Source: Kiritimatiellia bacterium (lineage in GTDB: Bacteria; Verrucomicrobiota; Kiritimatiellia; RFP12; UBA1067). Taken from it: 49,672 bases of DNA. The stretch is taken from contig JAFXIL010000039.1 in NCBI GenBank assembly GCA_017563185.1, positions 1 to 49,672 of the forward strand, given 5' to 3'. The notes below the pieces were generated by a model that did not search any database, was not told the origin of the DNA, and saw only the letters and a program-made list of their open reading frames with translations. A program made the position numbers and the translations under genes. Below are positions 10,350 to 18,100 of the stretch, one piece after another; within the stretch, counting starts at the first letter, position 1; each line of letters begins with the position of its first letter.

Positions 10350-10410
10350 GGCTCCCGGCACTGGCGCGTCATTGTGAAGCGACAAGAGTGTCGCTTCCCC
10401 GATGGGAGCC
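10350..10410 (+). repeat. Nested palindrome (cruciform-like) in the intergenic gap
   Basis: An outer 7-bp arm pair (GGCTCCC 10350-10356, GGGAGCC 10404-10410) encloses a perfect 9-bp hairpin (GAAGCGACA 10376-10384, loop AGAG, TGTCGCTTC 10389-10397). No T-tract follows, so it is not a canonical intrinsic terminator. It could be a REP-like element or a transcript-end structure for the upstream genes. Confidence 0.7.
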
Positions 10411-10430
10411 GCGTCCGCATTCGGGGGTAC

Positions 10431-10459
10431 TGTACAGGCGGCGCGGACTTTGCTATAAT
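10431..10459 (+). promoter_or_regulatory. Candidate promoter of the beta-propeller/tatD pair
   Basis: TGTACA (10431-10436), a 17-bp spacer and a consensus TATAAT (10454-10459). Transcription would start near 10466, leaving a short leader with an AAAGGA ribosome binding site before the ATG at 10486. Confidence 0.6.
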
Positions 10460-10485
10460 TTTAGACCGAAAGGAAATTCGTCGAC

Positions 10486-11415
10486 ATGAAGATCTTCTCG
10501 CTGACAGTTCTTGCGGCCGGTGCCGCGTTCGCAGGCACCCTCCAGATGCCGCCCACATGCACCACGCCCGACGGCATGGCCGTCGATCCCTCGGGGCGGC
10601 TCGTGATCGCCGCGCCGAACAACAACCACAAGCAGCCCGGCGCGCTGTTCCGCCTCTCGGCGCCAGGCGGCGCGCCGGAGAAGTGGTTCGACGTGCCGGC
10701 GTACGCGGAAAGCGGATGGGCAAGCCCCATGGGCGTGTGCTTCGGTCCGGACGGCGAGCTCTACGTGTGCGACAACCAGAAGGCCGGCCATGGCCGCCTG
10801 CTGCGCCTCACGTTCAAGGACGACAAGGTGGCCACATGCGAGACGATCGCCTGCGGCCTCGAGAACGCGAACGGCGTCAAGTACCTCAACGGTCGCCTCT
10901 ACCTCACGCAGGCGTTCCTGCGCTCGATCCCCGCACCCGACGGCGCGCTCACGAGCGGGCTCTACATGTTCAGCGCCAAGGACCGCAACGTGCGCGTGAC
11001 AAATACAGAGAAAGATCCGCAGCTCGTCTTCAAGGACGTCACCGCCGGCCGCGTGAAGGTGGGCCTCAACGGCGTGGCCGTCACCTCCAAGGGCGTGATC
11101 TACACCGGCAACTACGGCGCGGGGCGCGTGTGGAAGCTCACACCCGGCGAAGACGGGCGCATCGCGAAGAGCGAGGTGTTCGTGAAGCCCGAGGCCGGCG
11201 TGAAGACGCCTGACGGCCTCTGCGTGGACGACGACGACAACCTCTACATCGCCGACATGCACGGAAACCAGTCCGTGAAGGTGACGCCCGCAGGCGAGGT
11301 GAAGGTGGTGCAGAAGGGTGGCTTCAGGGCGCCCAGCGAGCCCTGCGTGTGGCGCGGCAACCTCTACATCTCGAACTACGGCGGCACCACGGTGGAGGAG
11401 ACGCCTCTGCGCTGA
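10486..11415 (+). CDS. Secreted SMP-30/gluconolactonase-like beta-propeller protein
   Basis: A 309-residue protein with a signal peptide (MKIFSLTVLAAGAAFA), so it acts outside the cytoplasm. Repeated PDG, G-x-LYV-x-DN, NGV and G-x-[LI]Y-x-[AG]-[DN] motifs are typical of NHL/SMP-30-type six-bladed beta-propellers. Such folds include lactonases and sugar- or ligand-binding proteins; no substrate can be read from the sequence. It resembles the longer protein at 26459-27595, which shares PDG...D..G, PMG...G.LYYCDNQ and the A-N-[AG] segment, so the two are probably paralogues. The stop lies 2 nt before the tatD ATG, implying co-transcription. Confidence 0.75.
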   Translation: MKIFSLTVLAAGAAFAGTLQMPPTCTTPDGMAVDPSGRLVIAAPNNNHKQPGALFRLSAPGGAPEKWFDVPAYAESGWASPMGVCFGPDGELYVCDNQKAGHGRLLRLTFKDDKVATCETIACGLENANGVKYLNGRLYLTQAFLRSIPAPDGALTSGLYMFSAKDRNVRVTNTEKDPQLVFKDVTAGRVKVGLNGVAVTSKGVIYTGNYGAGRVWKLTPGEDGRIAKSEVFVKPEAGVKTPDGLCVDDDDNLYIADMHGNQSVKVTPAGEVKVVQKGGFRAPSEPCVWRGNLYISNYGGTTVEETPLR

Positions 11416-11417
11416 AC

Positions 11418-12209
11418 ATGCCCGAGCTCTACGACACGCACGCCCACTTCGGCGCGGAGGATGACGTGGACGCCATCTTCAGACGCGCGGCCGAGGCGGG
11501 CGTTTCGCATATCCTGGCGATCGGAGGCGACGACGAGCTGAACCGCAACGCGCTGCGCGCGCCGGCACGCGTGGCCCTTGGCTTCGACCGCGACCAGACT
11601 TCTCTCGCCGCCGAGGCGTGCGCCGCGCTGTCCGGCCTCGTGGCGGCGAACCGCGCGCGCGTGGCGGCAATCGGCGAGATCGGCCTCGACGCGCACTACG
11701 CGCCCGAGACGCTTCCGGCGCAGTGCTCGCTCTTCGCGCAGCAGCTCGCGCTTGCCGACGAGCTGGCGCTCCCCGTGGTGGTGCACACGCGCGAGGCGGA
11801 CGACGCGACGCTGGGCGTGCTGGACGAAGTTCCCTGGCGCCACGGCGAGCGACTGCGCGGCGTGATACACTCCTACACCGGCTCCACCCGCTTCGCGGGC
11901 CGCCTGCTCGACCGCGGCTTCTGCGTGTCGTTCTCTGGCATCGTCACGTTCAAGCGCTCCGACGAAGTGCGTGCATCCGCGCGGTACGTTCCGGCCGACC
12001 GTCTGCTCGTGGAGACCGACTCGCCGTACCTCGCGCCCGAGCCGCTGCGCGGCCGCAGGTGCGAGCCGGCGTTCGTGGCGCACACCGCGCGCCGCGTCGC
12101 CGAGGAGCGCGGCGTTCCGTTCGAAGCGCTCGCCGCGCTCACCACTGCCAACGCGCTCGCCTTGTTCGGATTCTCACGGTGTTTGGATACGCAGGGTTCG
12201 CAGACATAA
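11418..12209 (+). CDS. tatD: TatD family metal-dependent deoxyribonuclease
   Basis: A 263-residue cytoplasmic TIM-barrel hydrolase. The TatD signatures occur in order: DTHAHF (His8, His10, metal ligands), GEIGLD (Glu87), VVVHTREA, a HSYTGS counterpart of the HCFTG motif, and ETDSPYLAPEPLRGRRCEP near the C-terminus. Length fits the family (about 260). TatD proteins are Mg-dependent 3'-5' exonucleases linked to DNA repair and turnover. The ATG at 11418 is 2 nt after the preceding stop, so translation is probably coupled. The stop codon overlaps the start of a hairpin that serves as terminator for the convergent gene. Confidence 0.9.
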   Translation: MPELYDTHAHFGAEDDVDAIFRRAAEAGVSHILAIGGDDELNRNALRAPARVALGFDRDQTSLAAEACAALSGLVAANRARVAAIGEIGLDAHYAPETLPAQCSLFAQQLALADELALPVVVHTREADDATLGVLDEVPWRHGERLRGVIHSYTGSTRFAGRLLDRGFCVSFSGIVTFKRSDEVRASARYVPADRLLVETDSPYLAPEPLRGRRCEPAFVAHTARRVAEERGVPFEALAALTTANALALFGFSRCLDTQGSQT

Positions 12210-12236
12210 AAAAGGCCGCAGCACTAGCCACGGCCT
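12207..12236 (-). terminator. Intrinsic terminator of the minus-strand lipoprotein gene
   Basis: On the minus strand AGGCCG pairs with CGGCCT around a 12-nt loop and is followed by six T residues. On the plus strand it directly overlaps the tatD stop codon, so the hairpin may also end that transcript, without a T-tract. Confidence 0.8.
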
Positions 12237-12268
12237 CTAGGTAGGGCATACGCCCAGATCTCAATCCG

Positions 12269-12721
12269 TCACTTGCACGCACATGGAGTCTTGTTCTCGA
12301 TCAGCTCTACGCCGGTGAGCGAGGCCGGATAACCCGTGATCTCGGCGTTGATTTTCTTGAACACAAAGTAGTCTTCGGTCGTGACCTTGTACCTCGCACC
12401 AACGACCTGGTCGCACTTCGCAGCGTCGCAGGCGTTCGCGTACGCACCATTCTTTGCCTTGGCGACGGCGTTCAGGAACGGCCCCTGGCCACATACAGCA
12501 TCGGAGATGTGCGTGGCAGAAGAGCCCCAGCAAATGAAGCCAAACAAGCAGTTGATCTTGTCTTGCGCCGAGATAGTCTTGTCACTTACTGCGAACTTCT
12601 CATGCACGATGTCCTTCGCGATGCAGGGCGTGCGGCACGCGTTACCGCCGTCGTTCTGACGCACAGAAACGCAGCCGCACGCGAGTGCCGCGATGGTTGC
12701 GCCGATAATGATTCTTTTCAT
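12269..12721 (-). CDS. Small Cys-rich probable lipoprotein
   Basis: A 150-residue protein beginning MKRIIIGATIAALACGC, a short signal sequence ending in a lipobox-like Cys. The mature part contains further Cys residues (ACRTPC, NCLFGFICW, AVCG, NACDAAKCD, PCACK), more than usual for the window. The start at 12721 is chosen because AAGGAAAG lies just upstream. I do not recognise the family; the AVAKAKNG...VVGARYKVTTEDYFVFKKI segment faintly recalls small TRL-like lipoproteins, but this is weak. It has its own candidate promoter at 12782-12810 and a terminator at 12207-12236, so it is monocistronic. Confidence 0.7.
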   Translation of the reverse strand: MKRIIIGATIAALACGCVSVRQNDGGNACRTPCIAKDIVHEKFAVSDKTISAQDKINCLFGFICWGSSATHISDAVCGQGPFLNAVAKAKNGAYANACDAAKCDQVVGARYKVTTEDYFVFKKINAEITGYPASLTGVELIENKTPCACK

Positions 12722-12781
12722 CTTTCTTTCCTTTCTTTCGGGTTGTTGTTCAGCAAGAGGCACACGACCTCCGTTAATTGT

Positions 12782-12810
12782 ATTGTATCAAAACAACGGT
12801 TTGAGTACAA
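12782..12810 (-). promoter_or_regulatory. Candidate promoter of the small lipoprotein gene
   Basis: Reading the minus strand: TTGTAC, 17-bp spacer, TACAAT, with the extended context TTTGATACAAT. Transcription would start about 55 nt before the ATG at 12721. The same TTTGATACAAT string appears in the divergent promoter at 12929-12957. Confidence 0.65.
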
Positions 12811-12853
12811 GTCCATGTTTGGACTTGGGACTTGGGAACTTGGGAGGTGGTTT

Positions 12854-12893
12854 GCGGAAGTGAACGCACCCGATTGGGTTCGTTTACTTCTGC
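12854..12893 (+). other. Long RNA-like hairpin in the divergent intergenic region
   Basis: Positions 12854-12871 pair with 12876-12893 around a GATT tetraloop: 18 pairs with one C/T mismatch and two G-U pairs. The G-U pairs exist only if the plus strand is transcribed. A T-rich tract (ATTTTTTTGATTTTTTT) begins 8 nt downstream. It is preceded by a small perfect hairpin (12811-12824) and an ACTTGGG triplicate (12821-12846). It may be the end of an unannotated small RNA or a barrier before the next promoter. No plus-strand promoter is obvious upstream. Confidence 0.5.
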
Positions 12894-12928
12894 AATGAAA
12901 ATTTTTTTGATTTTTTTCAGAAACCCTC

Positions 12929-12957
12929 TTGCGCAGGGCAAACGGATTTGATACAAT
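12929..12957 (+). promoter_or_regulatory. Candidate promoter of the secreted protein gene at 13124
   Basis: TTGCGC (12929-12934), 17-bp spacer, TACAAT (12952-12957). Transcription from about 12964 would give a 160-nt structured leader. Confidence 0.6.
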
Positions 12958-12961
12958 GTGT

Positions 12962-13123
12962 GTGCTTTCGAGCACTAAAGGCTTTTGGGCGGTCAGGCGG
13001 TGCCTAGGAACCCGGCTGGCGGTAACGCCGAAGAGACTACAGTGTGGTAAAGGCAAGGTTAACCGCTTCCGAAGGCGATGCCGGGTGGCAGAGCTGGAGG
13101 AGGTAAGAAAAGGAAAGAAACAA
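12962..13123 (+). promoter_or_regulatory. Structured 5' leader, possible cis-regulatory RNA
   Basis: The 160-nt untranslated leader holds several clean helices: GTGCT/AGCAC with a TTCG loop (12962-12975), AGGC/GCCT (12979-13005), and a long-range CCCGGC/GCCGGG stem (13011-13016 with 13080-13085) enclosing GGCG/CGCC with a GTAA loop (13018-13029), plus GGTTAACC and CTT/AAG elements. A GGAGGAGGT (13096-13104) lies 19 nt before the ATG, too far for a usual ribosome site, and AGGAAAG (13111-13117) is closer. The organisation resembles a riboswitch or protein-binding leader, but I cannot match it to a known class; it lacks the conserved boxes of c-di-GMP, TPP, cobalamin, SAM or FMN riboswitches. 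Confidence 0.5.
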
Positions 13124-13879
13124 ATGAAGAAGCTCATGATTGCGGCTCTCGCCGCTTGCTCGATCGGCGCCTATGCCGCTGACAACACCTGCGCTCCTGG
13201 CGAGGCGCCGGTTCCTACGCTCGTCTACAAGTTCAAGGCGACGGTCTACACCCCCAAGGGGATTACCCGTACCGAGGCCGCTGTTCCCGGTTCTGTCTGC
13301 CTTCCTGGCGACACGGGCACGGCTGGCGGCACGAACGTGATCCGCGCCAAGGACAAGACGAAGTTCGCCGGCTGGATTTATGACTGCAACGCCACCTGCG
13401 ACACGGTCGCGACCGGCTCCATCGTTGTCTGGGACAGCAAGCGCAAGGCTCAGCTGAACGAGGCGGCGATCGACAGCAAGTTCATCCACGTGATCGGCAA
13501 GAAGCAGAAGGATGCCGAGTGGCGTTGGGACCTCACGGGCGGCGCTGCCACCTACAACTACGGTGTTGCCACCTACACGCTGAACCTCGCCGGCTTCGGC
13601 AAGTACAGCGCCAAGAAGGGCTTCTACACGTCCTTCAAGGGCAACTTCGCCGGTGACGTTGATGCGGTGACCTATGTTCCGAAAGGCCGTCCTTCGTCTG
13701 CTGACGACTGCGTGCCCGCCGGATACTGGCTCTGCACCGACCTGACCACGCTCGATACCACAGATGCCGCCGTTGCGTATGGCTGCTGGTCTGTCAAGTA
13801 CAGCAAGTCCGCCTCCAAGAAGTTCAACAGGAACGGCTACCTCAAGGTTCCCAACTACGTGGTTGTTGCTGGTGAATAA
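13124..13879 (+). CDS. Secreted protein of unknown function with a structured leader
   Basis: A 251-residue protein with signal peptide MKKLMIAALAACSIGAYA. The mature part is small-residue- and Lys-rich, with paired Cys (CAPG, SVCLPG, YDCNATCD, DDCVPAGYWLC, YGCW) suggesting disulfides in an extracellular beta-rich fold. The frame stays open upstream, but the ATG at 13124 is chosen because it gives the signal peptide and the upstream part is the structured leader. A GW-containing segment (KTKFAGWIYDC) is loosely similar to the InlB-type motif but too little to call. No family recognised. It has its own promoter and is followed by two hairpins, so it is probably monocistronic. Confidence 0.75.
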   Translation: MKKLMIAALAACSIGAYAADNTCAPGEAPVPTLVYKFKATVYTPKGITRTEAAVPGSVCLPGDTGTAGGTNVIRAKDKTKFAGWIYDCNATCDTVATGSIVVWDSKRKAQLNEAAIDSKFIHVIGKKQKDAEWRWDLTGGAATYNYGVATYTLNLAGFGKYSAKKGFYTSFKGNFAGDVDAVTYVPKGRPSSADDCVPAGYWLCTDLTTLDTTDAAVAYGCWSVKYSKSASKKFNRNGYLKVPNYVVVAGE

Positions 13880-13887
13880 GCAAAGGT

Positions 13888-13945
13888 GCTGATTAAATCA
13901 GCGACAAGAGGGGGTGTCATGGCGCGAGCTGTGGCACCCCCTGTC
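13888..13945 (+). terminator. Two stacked hairpins between transcription units
   Basis: First, GCTGATT/AATCAGC is a near-perfect inverted repeat (13888-13902). Second, 13910-13923 pairs with 13928-13941 without mismatch (allowing G-U) around a GCGA (GNRA) tetraloop, extended by GACA (13903-13906) with TGTC (13942-13945). No T-tract follows, so it could be a terminator lacking one, an mRNA 3'-end stabiliser, or a leader structure of the next gene, whose ATG is 10 nt beyond. Confidence 0.5.
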
Positions 13946-13955
13946 GGGTTAAGAG

Positions 13956-15137
13956 ATGTCATATAGAAAAAACATAGCGGTTCTTCTGGCTGGTTGCTTG
14001 TTTCTGCTTGGGGGCTGCGGCAGAGACGAAGCGGCGAATGGCATTAAGAAAGATGTCGAGAACAATGTGGCGGCCGGCGTGAATCCCTGTCTCGGGAAGG
14101 ATTCCGATGTGCTTGTTGTGGTGAACGGACAGCCTGTGACAAGTGGAGATTTCAAGCGGCGTCTTGATCTTGAGCGGGCGATAGTGCGCTACAGGATCAG
14201 GCAGGTCGTCAAAAACCCTGATCGGAAAGATGCAGCGGCAGGGGTGGACAAATATGTTGACGACTACTCGAAAGACCGCATGCCGCGTATCATACCTGAG
14301 CTGGTGAACAACGTCCTTGTGGCGCAGGCCATGGTGAAATACGGCGTTGTCGTCTCCAACGAAGCGGAAAAGGCGGCGATAGAGCGTTCGAGCCTGTCGT
14401 TCGGCGTGAAGAAGGGCGGCGAGAGCGAGGTGGCGAAGAAGCTAGGGTACAAGGACGCTTCGTTCTTGAGGGAGCAGTTTCTGCTTCCCGGCAGGTACAA
14501 CGCCCTGCGCGAGAAGATGCAGCCCGAGAGCATGGTGGTGACGGAGAAGGAGATTGACGAGGGGCTGGAGCGTCAGAACAAGTACTACGAGCGTGCGATT
14601 GCCTCGAACACCGTCACCTATGCAACCTGCTCCAATGTTTTGGCGCAAATCAAGGCAGGCAAGATCGATTTTGCCGAAGCGGCGCGGAAATATGCGCAGG
14701 TCAATCCCGAAGCGGCTGTAGATGGGGAGGATTTTGACAATGACGATTTCGAGCCGGAGGACGACGAATACAAGAAGCCGCTCGCCGATTTGAAGAAATG
14801 GGCGTACAAGGCGGAGATAGGCGATGTCTCCGGTCCATGGGAAATGGAGGACGGCCTTTCCATCGTGAAGCTGCTCGCCCGCACGGGGCGCGGTGCGAGC
14901 GCCGAAGAGGAGTCGGACGAACCGGACGAAGTGAAGCTCGCGCGGATAACTTTCGTGATGCTGGAACCTGAACCCGAGCCGCGCACCCGCGAATTCGTGA
15001 AGGAAAGCCTGCTGAAGTGGAAGGCCGGCAAGGCGCAGGAGGCGATGTTCAAGAAACTTCATGCGGAGATGAAGCTTGAATATCCTCTCGGCACGAACTT
15101 CAGCTTTTCAGTTTCAAGCGTAAAGGAAAGGAAATGA
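13956..15137 (+). CDS. SurA/PrsA-like peptidyl-prolyl isomerase lipoprotein
   Basis: A 393-residue lipoprotein: signal sequence with lipobox LLGGC. A SurA_N-like region follows (VLVVVNGQPVTSGDFKRRL, then helices with an open-ended LVAQAMVKYGVVVSNEEAEK-type pattern). A parvulin-like (PpiC) segment occurs near residues 210-310 (FAEAARKY, AEIGDVSGPWEMEDGLSIVKLLAR). The C-terminal helical arm ends in VKERK. SurA-type proteins escort unfolded envelope proteins and catalyse prolyl isomerisation; membrane anchoring here is inferred from the lipobox. Only one parvulin-like unit is visible and it is divergent, so enzymatic activity is uncertain. The stop is 1 nt before the next ATG, so it is translationally coupled to the giant thioredoxin-fold protein, a likely client or partner. 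The Shine-Dalgarno is weak. Confidence 0.75.
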   Translation: MSYRKNIAVLLAGCLFLLGGCGRDEAANGIKKDVENNVAAGVNPCLGKDSDVLVVVNGQPVTSGDFKRRLDLERAIVRYRIRQVVKNPDRKDAAAGVDKYVDDYSKDRMPRIIPELVNNVLVAQAMVKYGVVVSNEAEKAAIERSSLSFGVKKGGESEVAKKLGYKDASFLREQFLLPGRYNALREKMQPESMVVTEKEIDEGLERQNKYYERAIASNTVTYATCSNVLAQIKAGKIDFAEAARKYAQVNPEAAVDGEDFDNDDFEPEDDEYKKPLADLKKWAYKAEIGDVSGPWEMEDGLSIVKLLARTGRGASAEEESDEPDEVKLARITFVMLEPEPEPRTREFVKESLLKWKAGKAQEAMFKKLHAEMKLEYPLGTNFSFSVSSVKERK

Positions 15138-15138
15138 G

Positions 15139-18100
15139 ATGAACACGAGAAACATCAGAGGGTGGCGTTGCCTGCTGGCTTCGGCCATGTGCCTGTTGGC
15201 GGCCTTGGCCGCGAACGGCTTCAACAAGACGATGCACCCCTACGAACTTCCGGCGGGTAAATTAGGCGCGGGAATGGGGTGCACATACGCGACGGCCGGC
15301 ATGAAGCTCGAGCTTGGCAAGTGGTACACAAACTGGTCGGTGTGCAAGGACTACTGCGACAAGAACGGCATTCCGCTCGTCATGATCTGGAGCAACGCCA
15401 CGTGCATCCACTGCTGGTACTGCGACGTCTGCTTCATACAGGATTCGTTCAAGGAGTGGGCCGCCACGCACAACGCCGGCAAGGTGATCTACTGCTTCAT
15501 GGCCGGCGGCGACAAGCACGGCGCGCCCGACCAGATAGGCTCGGCCGCTTACAACTGGATGTACTACGGCGGCGGCAGAAAGCTCTCCGCGTATCCTTAC
15601 ATGCCCTCTGGTGGAAGAAGAACGGCGTGAACGTGCGCAAGACGGGCGACGAGCTCTGCAACAGCAAGAGCTTCACGGACGCGAGCATCCCCACGCGCAC
15701 GGCCAACATCATAGCGGAGATGGAGGCGGCGTTCGCGGGCTGGGCGCCGGTCGAATACGCTGGCGGCAAGATGGAGCTTGATGAGACGGAAGGAAACCGT
15801 CTCGAGGCCGATTCGGGCACGAAGGAGATCGAAATCGAGCTGGTGCGCGGCGAGGACGTGAAGGACATCGCCACGAACAATCTCGTCGCCGTTGTCGGCC
15901 CGGACGGCGCGACGAAAGACACCGTCAATGTCGCCTGGAAGAAGGGCGAGACGAAGAAGATGGTCAAGATCGACATCTCGAAGGCGGGGTTCACGGCCGA
16001 CGGGCAGCAGGCCTCGCTCGTGTTCAAGGACGCGGACGGCACGGCCCAGTCGACGAACCACGTGACGTTCGTGGAGGGCAATTCGGTTGACAATCCGCTT
16101 TGGATAGGCGAGCGCAGCGCTTCTGGGGCGGGCCTTCAGGATGCATCGTCCACTCCCGGTCTCGCGTTCGGCGAATGGACGATGGATCTCGACGTCGCAA
16201 AGCAGAGGGTTGCCGCTGCGGAAGGCGACGCATACACGCTCGTCGCGGTTGTCGGATCGCTCTGGTGCCACGACTGCGCCAACACCACGCGCAACTTCGT
16301 GGACGTAAAGGACGCCTCCGGGAACAACAGGCTGGCTGCGTGGGCCAAGGCCAACCAGGTGGCGCTCGTGACGGTGGACGTCCCCAACTTCTCCACGAAC
16401 TCTGTCGAATGCGCGTCCCCCACGCTTCTTTCGCGCAAGTCGTATTCCACGCAGCTCGCGTTCGAGCTGCCAGAATACGGGATGTACGACGTGTCGAAGG
16501 GCGGCGCGCCCGAATCGCTCACGCAGGCGACGGCCCGCAGCGGGCTTGGCTACCTCACGCGCAAGGGCGCAACGGACGACGAGGCGCTTGCGGTGCTCAC
16601 GCGCAACTACAACCTCGTTTCAAAGGACATTTCGGAAGGCGGCTTCCACAGCGGCCTTGATTCGCGCGCGTACCGCACCGGCGTGCCGATCTACGTGCTT
16701 CTCGACAAGCAGGGCAATGTGGCGGCGAGGATGACGCGCTTCGCCTCCGTGAGCCCGCTTGCCGCCGACAAGGCGCAGTGGGACAACATAATCAAGCGCT
16801 TCGACGAAATGCTCGCGATCGCCAAGGGCGGGGAGCACGCCGACGGCGGAGTTTGGCAGAACGACTGTCCGTCTGCTGACGTTGCAGGGTTCAAGGCAAA
16901 CGGCGGAAGTGCAGCCGGAGAGATCAGCCATGCGGACGCGCAGGACGTGTTCAAGCTTGAAGGCGTGGGCGGAAACGCCCTGCAGAAGATCACCGTGACC
17001 GGCGAGAGCGACGCCGAGGTCTCCGTGCAGTTCATGAAGCTGAACGCCGAAGGCAAGGCCGAGAAGGTGGGCGAGGCCGCGAGCGGAAAGCTTTCGGCTG
17101 GTGTTGTGCTCGAGCAGACGTTCACCGAGGCCGGCGACTTCTTCGTGAAGGTGGCGGGCGACGTGGCCGGCAAGGACTTCGGCGCTACGAACGCCAAGGC
17201 CGGCAACTTCGTTCCCTACGCCCTCTCCGGCGCGGTGGTGCTGGTGCCGCAGGAGACGAAGGCCACCGGCACTGCGGCAGACACGTCCGACACTGTGACG
17301 ATGCGTCTCGTAAAGGACGGCGACTACAGGCTGCAGGGCGTCGACACCACGAAGATCGCCGGGCTGCTGAATCCCTATACGGAAGAGGCCAACTGCAAGT
17401 TCTTCACGGCGCTGGTGGACGGCGACGTGGAGATACCGCTCTTCTACGGCCAGGGCGGCGACATCACCTACCAGCTGTGGGTGCCGTGCACGGTGGGTTT
17501 CGCCGCCGGGGAGGCGAGCGTGGGCGAAGACGCGGGCGAAGTGAAGGTGGCTCTGGCGCGCAAGGACGGTAAGTCCGGCGAAGTGACGGTGCGCGTGACG
17601 CTTGACGACGAGAACACCACGCTCTACGAGTCCGACGAAGGAAAGAAGCCGCGCTTCGAGTTCGAGCCTGCCGAAATCACCTGGAAGGAGGGCGAAGACC
17701 ATGAGACGAACGTCGTCGTGAAGGTGCTCAAGGAGGGCAACCGCTACGACGGCGACGGAGTGGTGGCGCTGAAGGTGGAGCTTGTCTCGGACGAGAACCA
17801 CGATACGAAGCTCGCAACGACCAGCTTCACGCTCAAGGTGACGGAGAAAGACGAGGCGAAGCCCGGCGAGGTGGCATTCGCGGACGCCGAACCCTTCTTC
17901 TCCAAGGCGCAGACGGTGTTCGTGCGCGCGGGAGAGGGCGCGAAGATATACGCGAGCCGCCTGAACGCGAGCGACGGCGCGGTGACGGTGAAGGTCAACG
18001 CGACGTCCGGCGCCACGGTGGAGATAGACGGCGTGCAGACGAACGTCATATCCTGGGCGAACCACGATTCCGCCGACCGCGAAGTGACGGTGAAGGGGCT

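Noticed and set aside
12934-12955. c-di-GMP-I riboswitch (GCGCAGGGCAAAC resembles its core)
   Set aside because: The match lies within the promoter region and the remaining conserved elements of the class are missing downstream.
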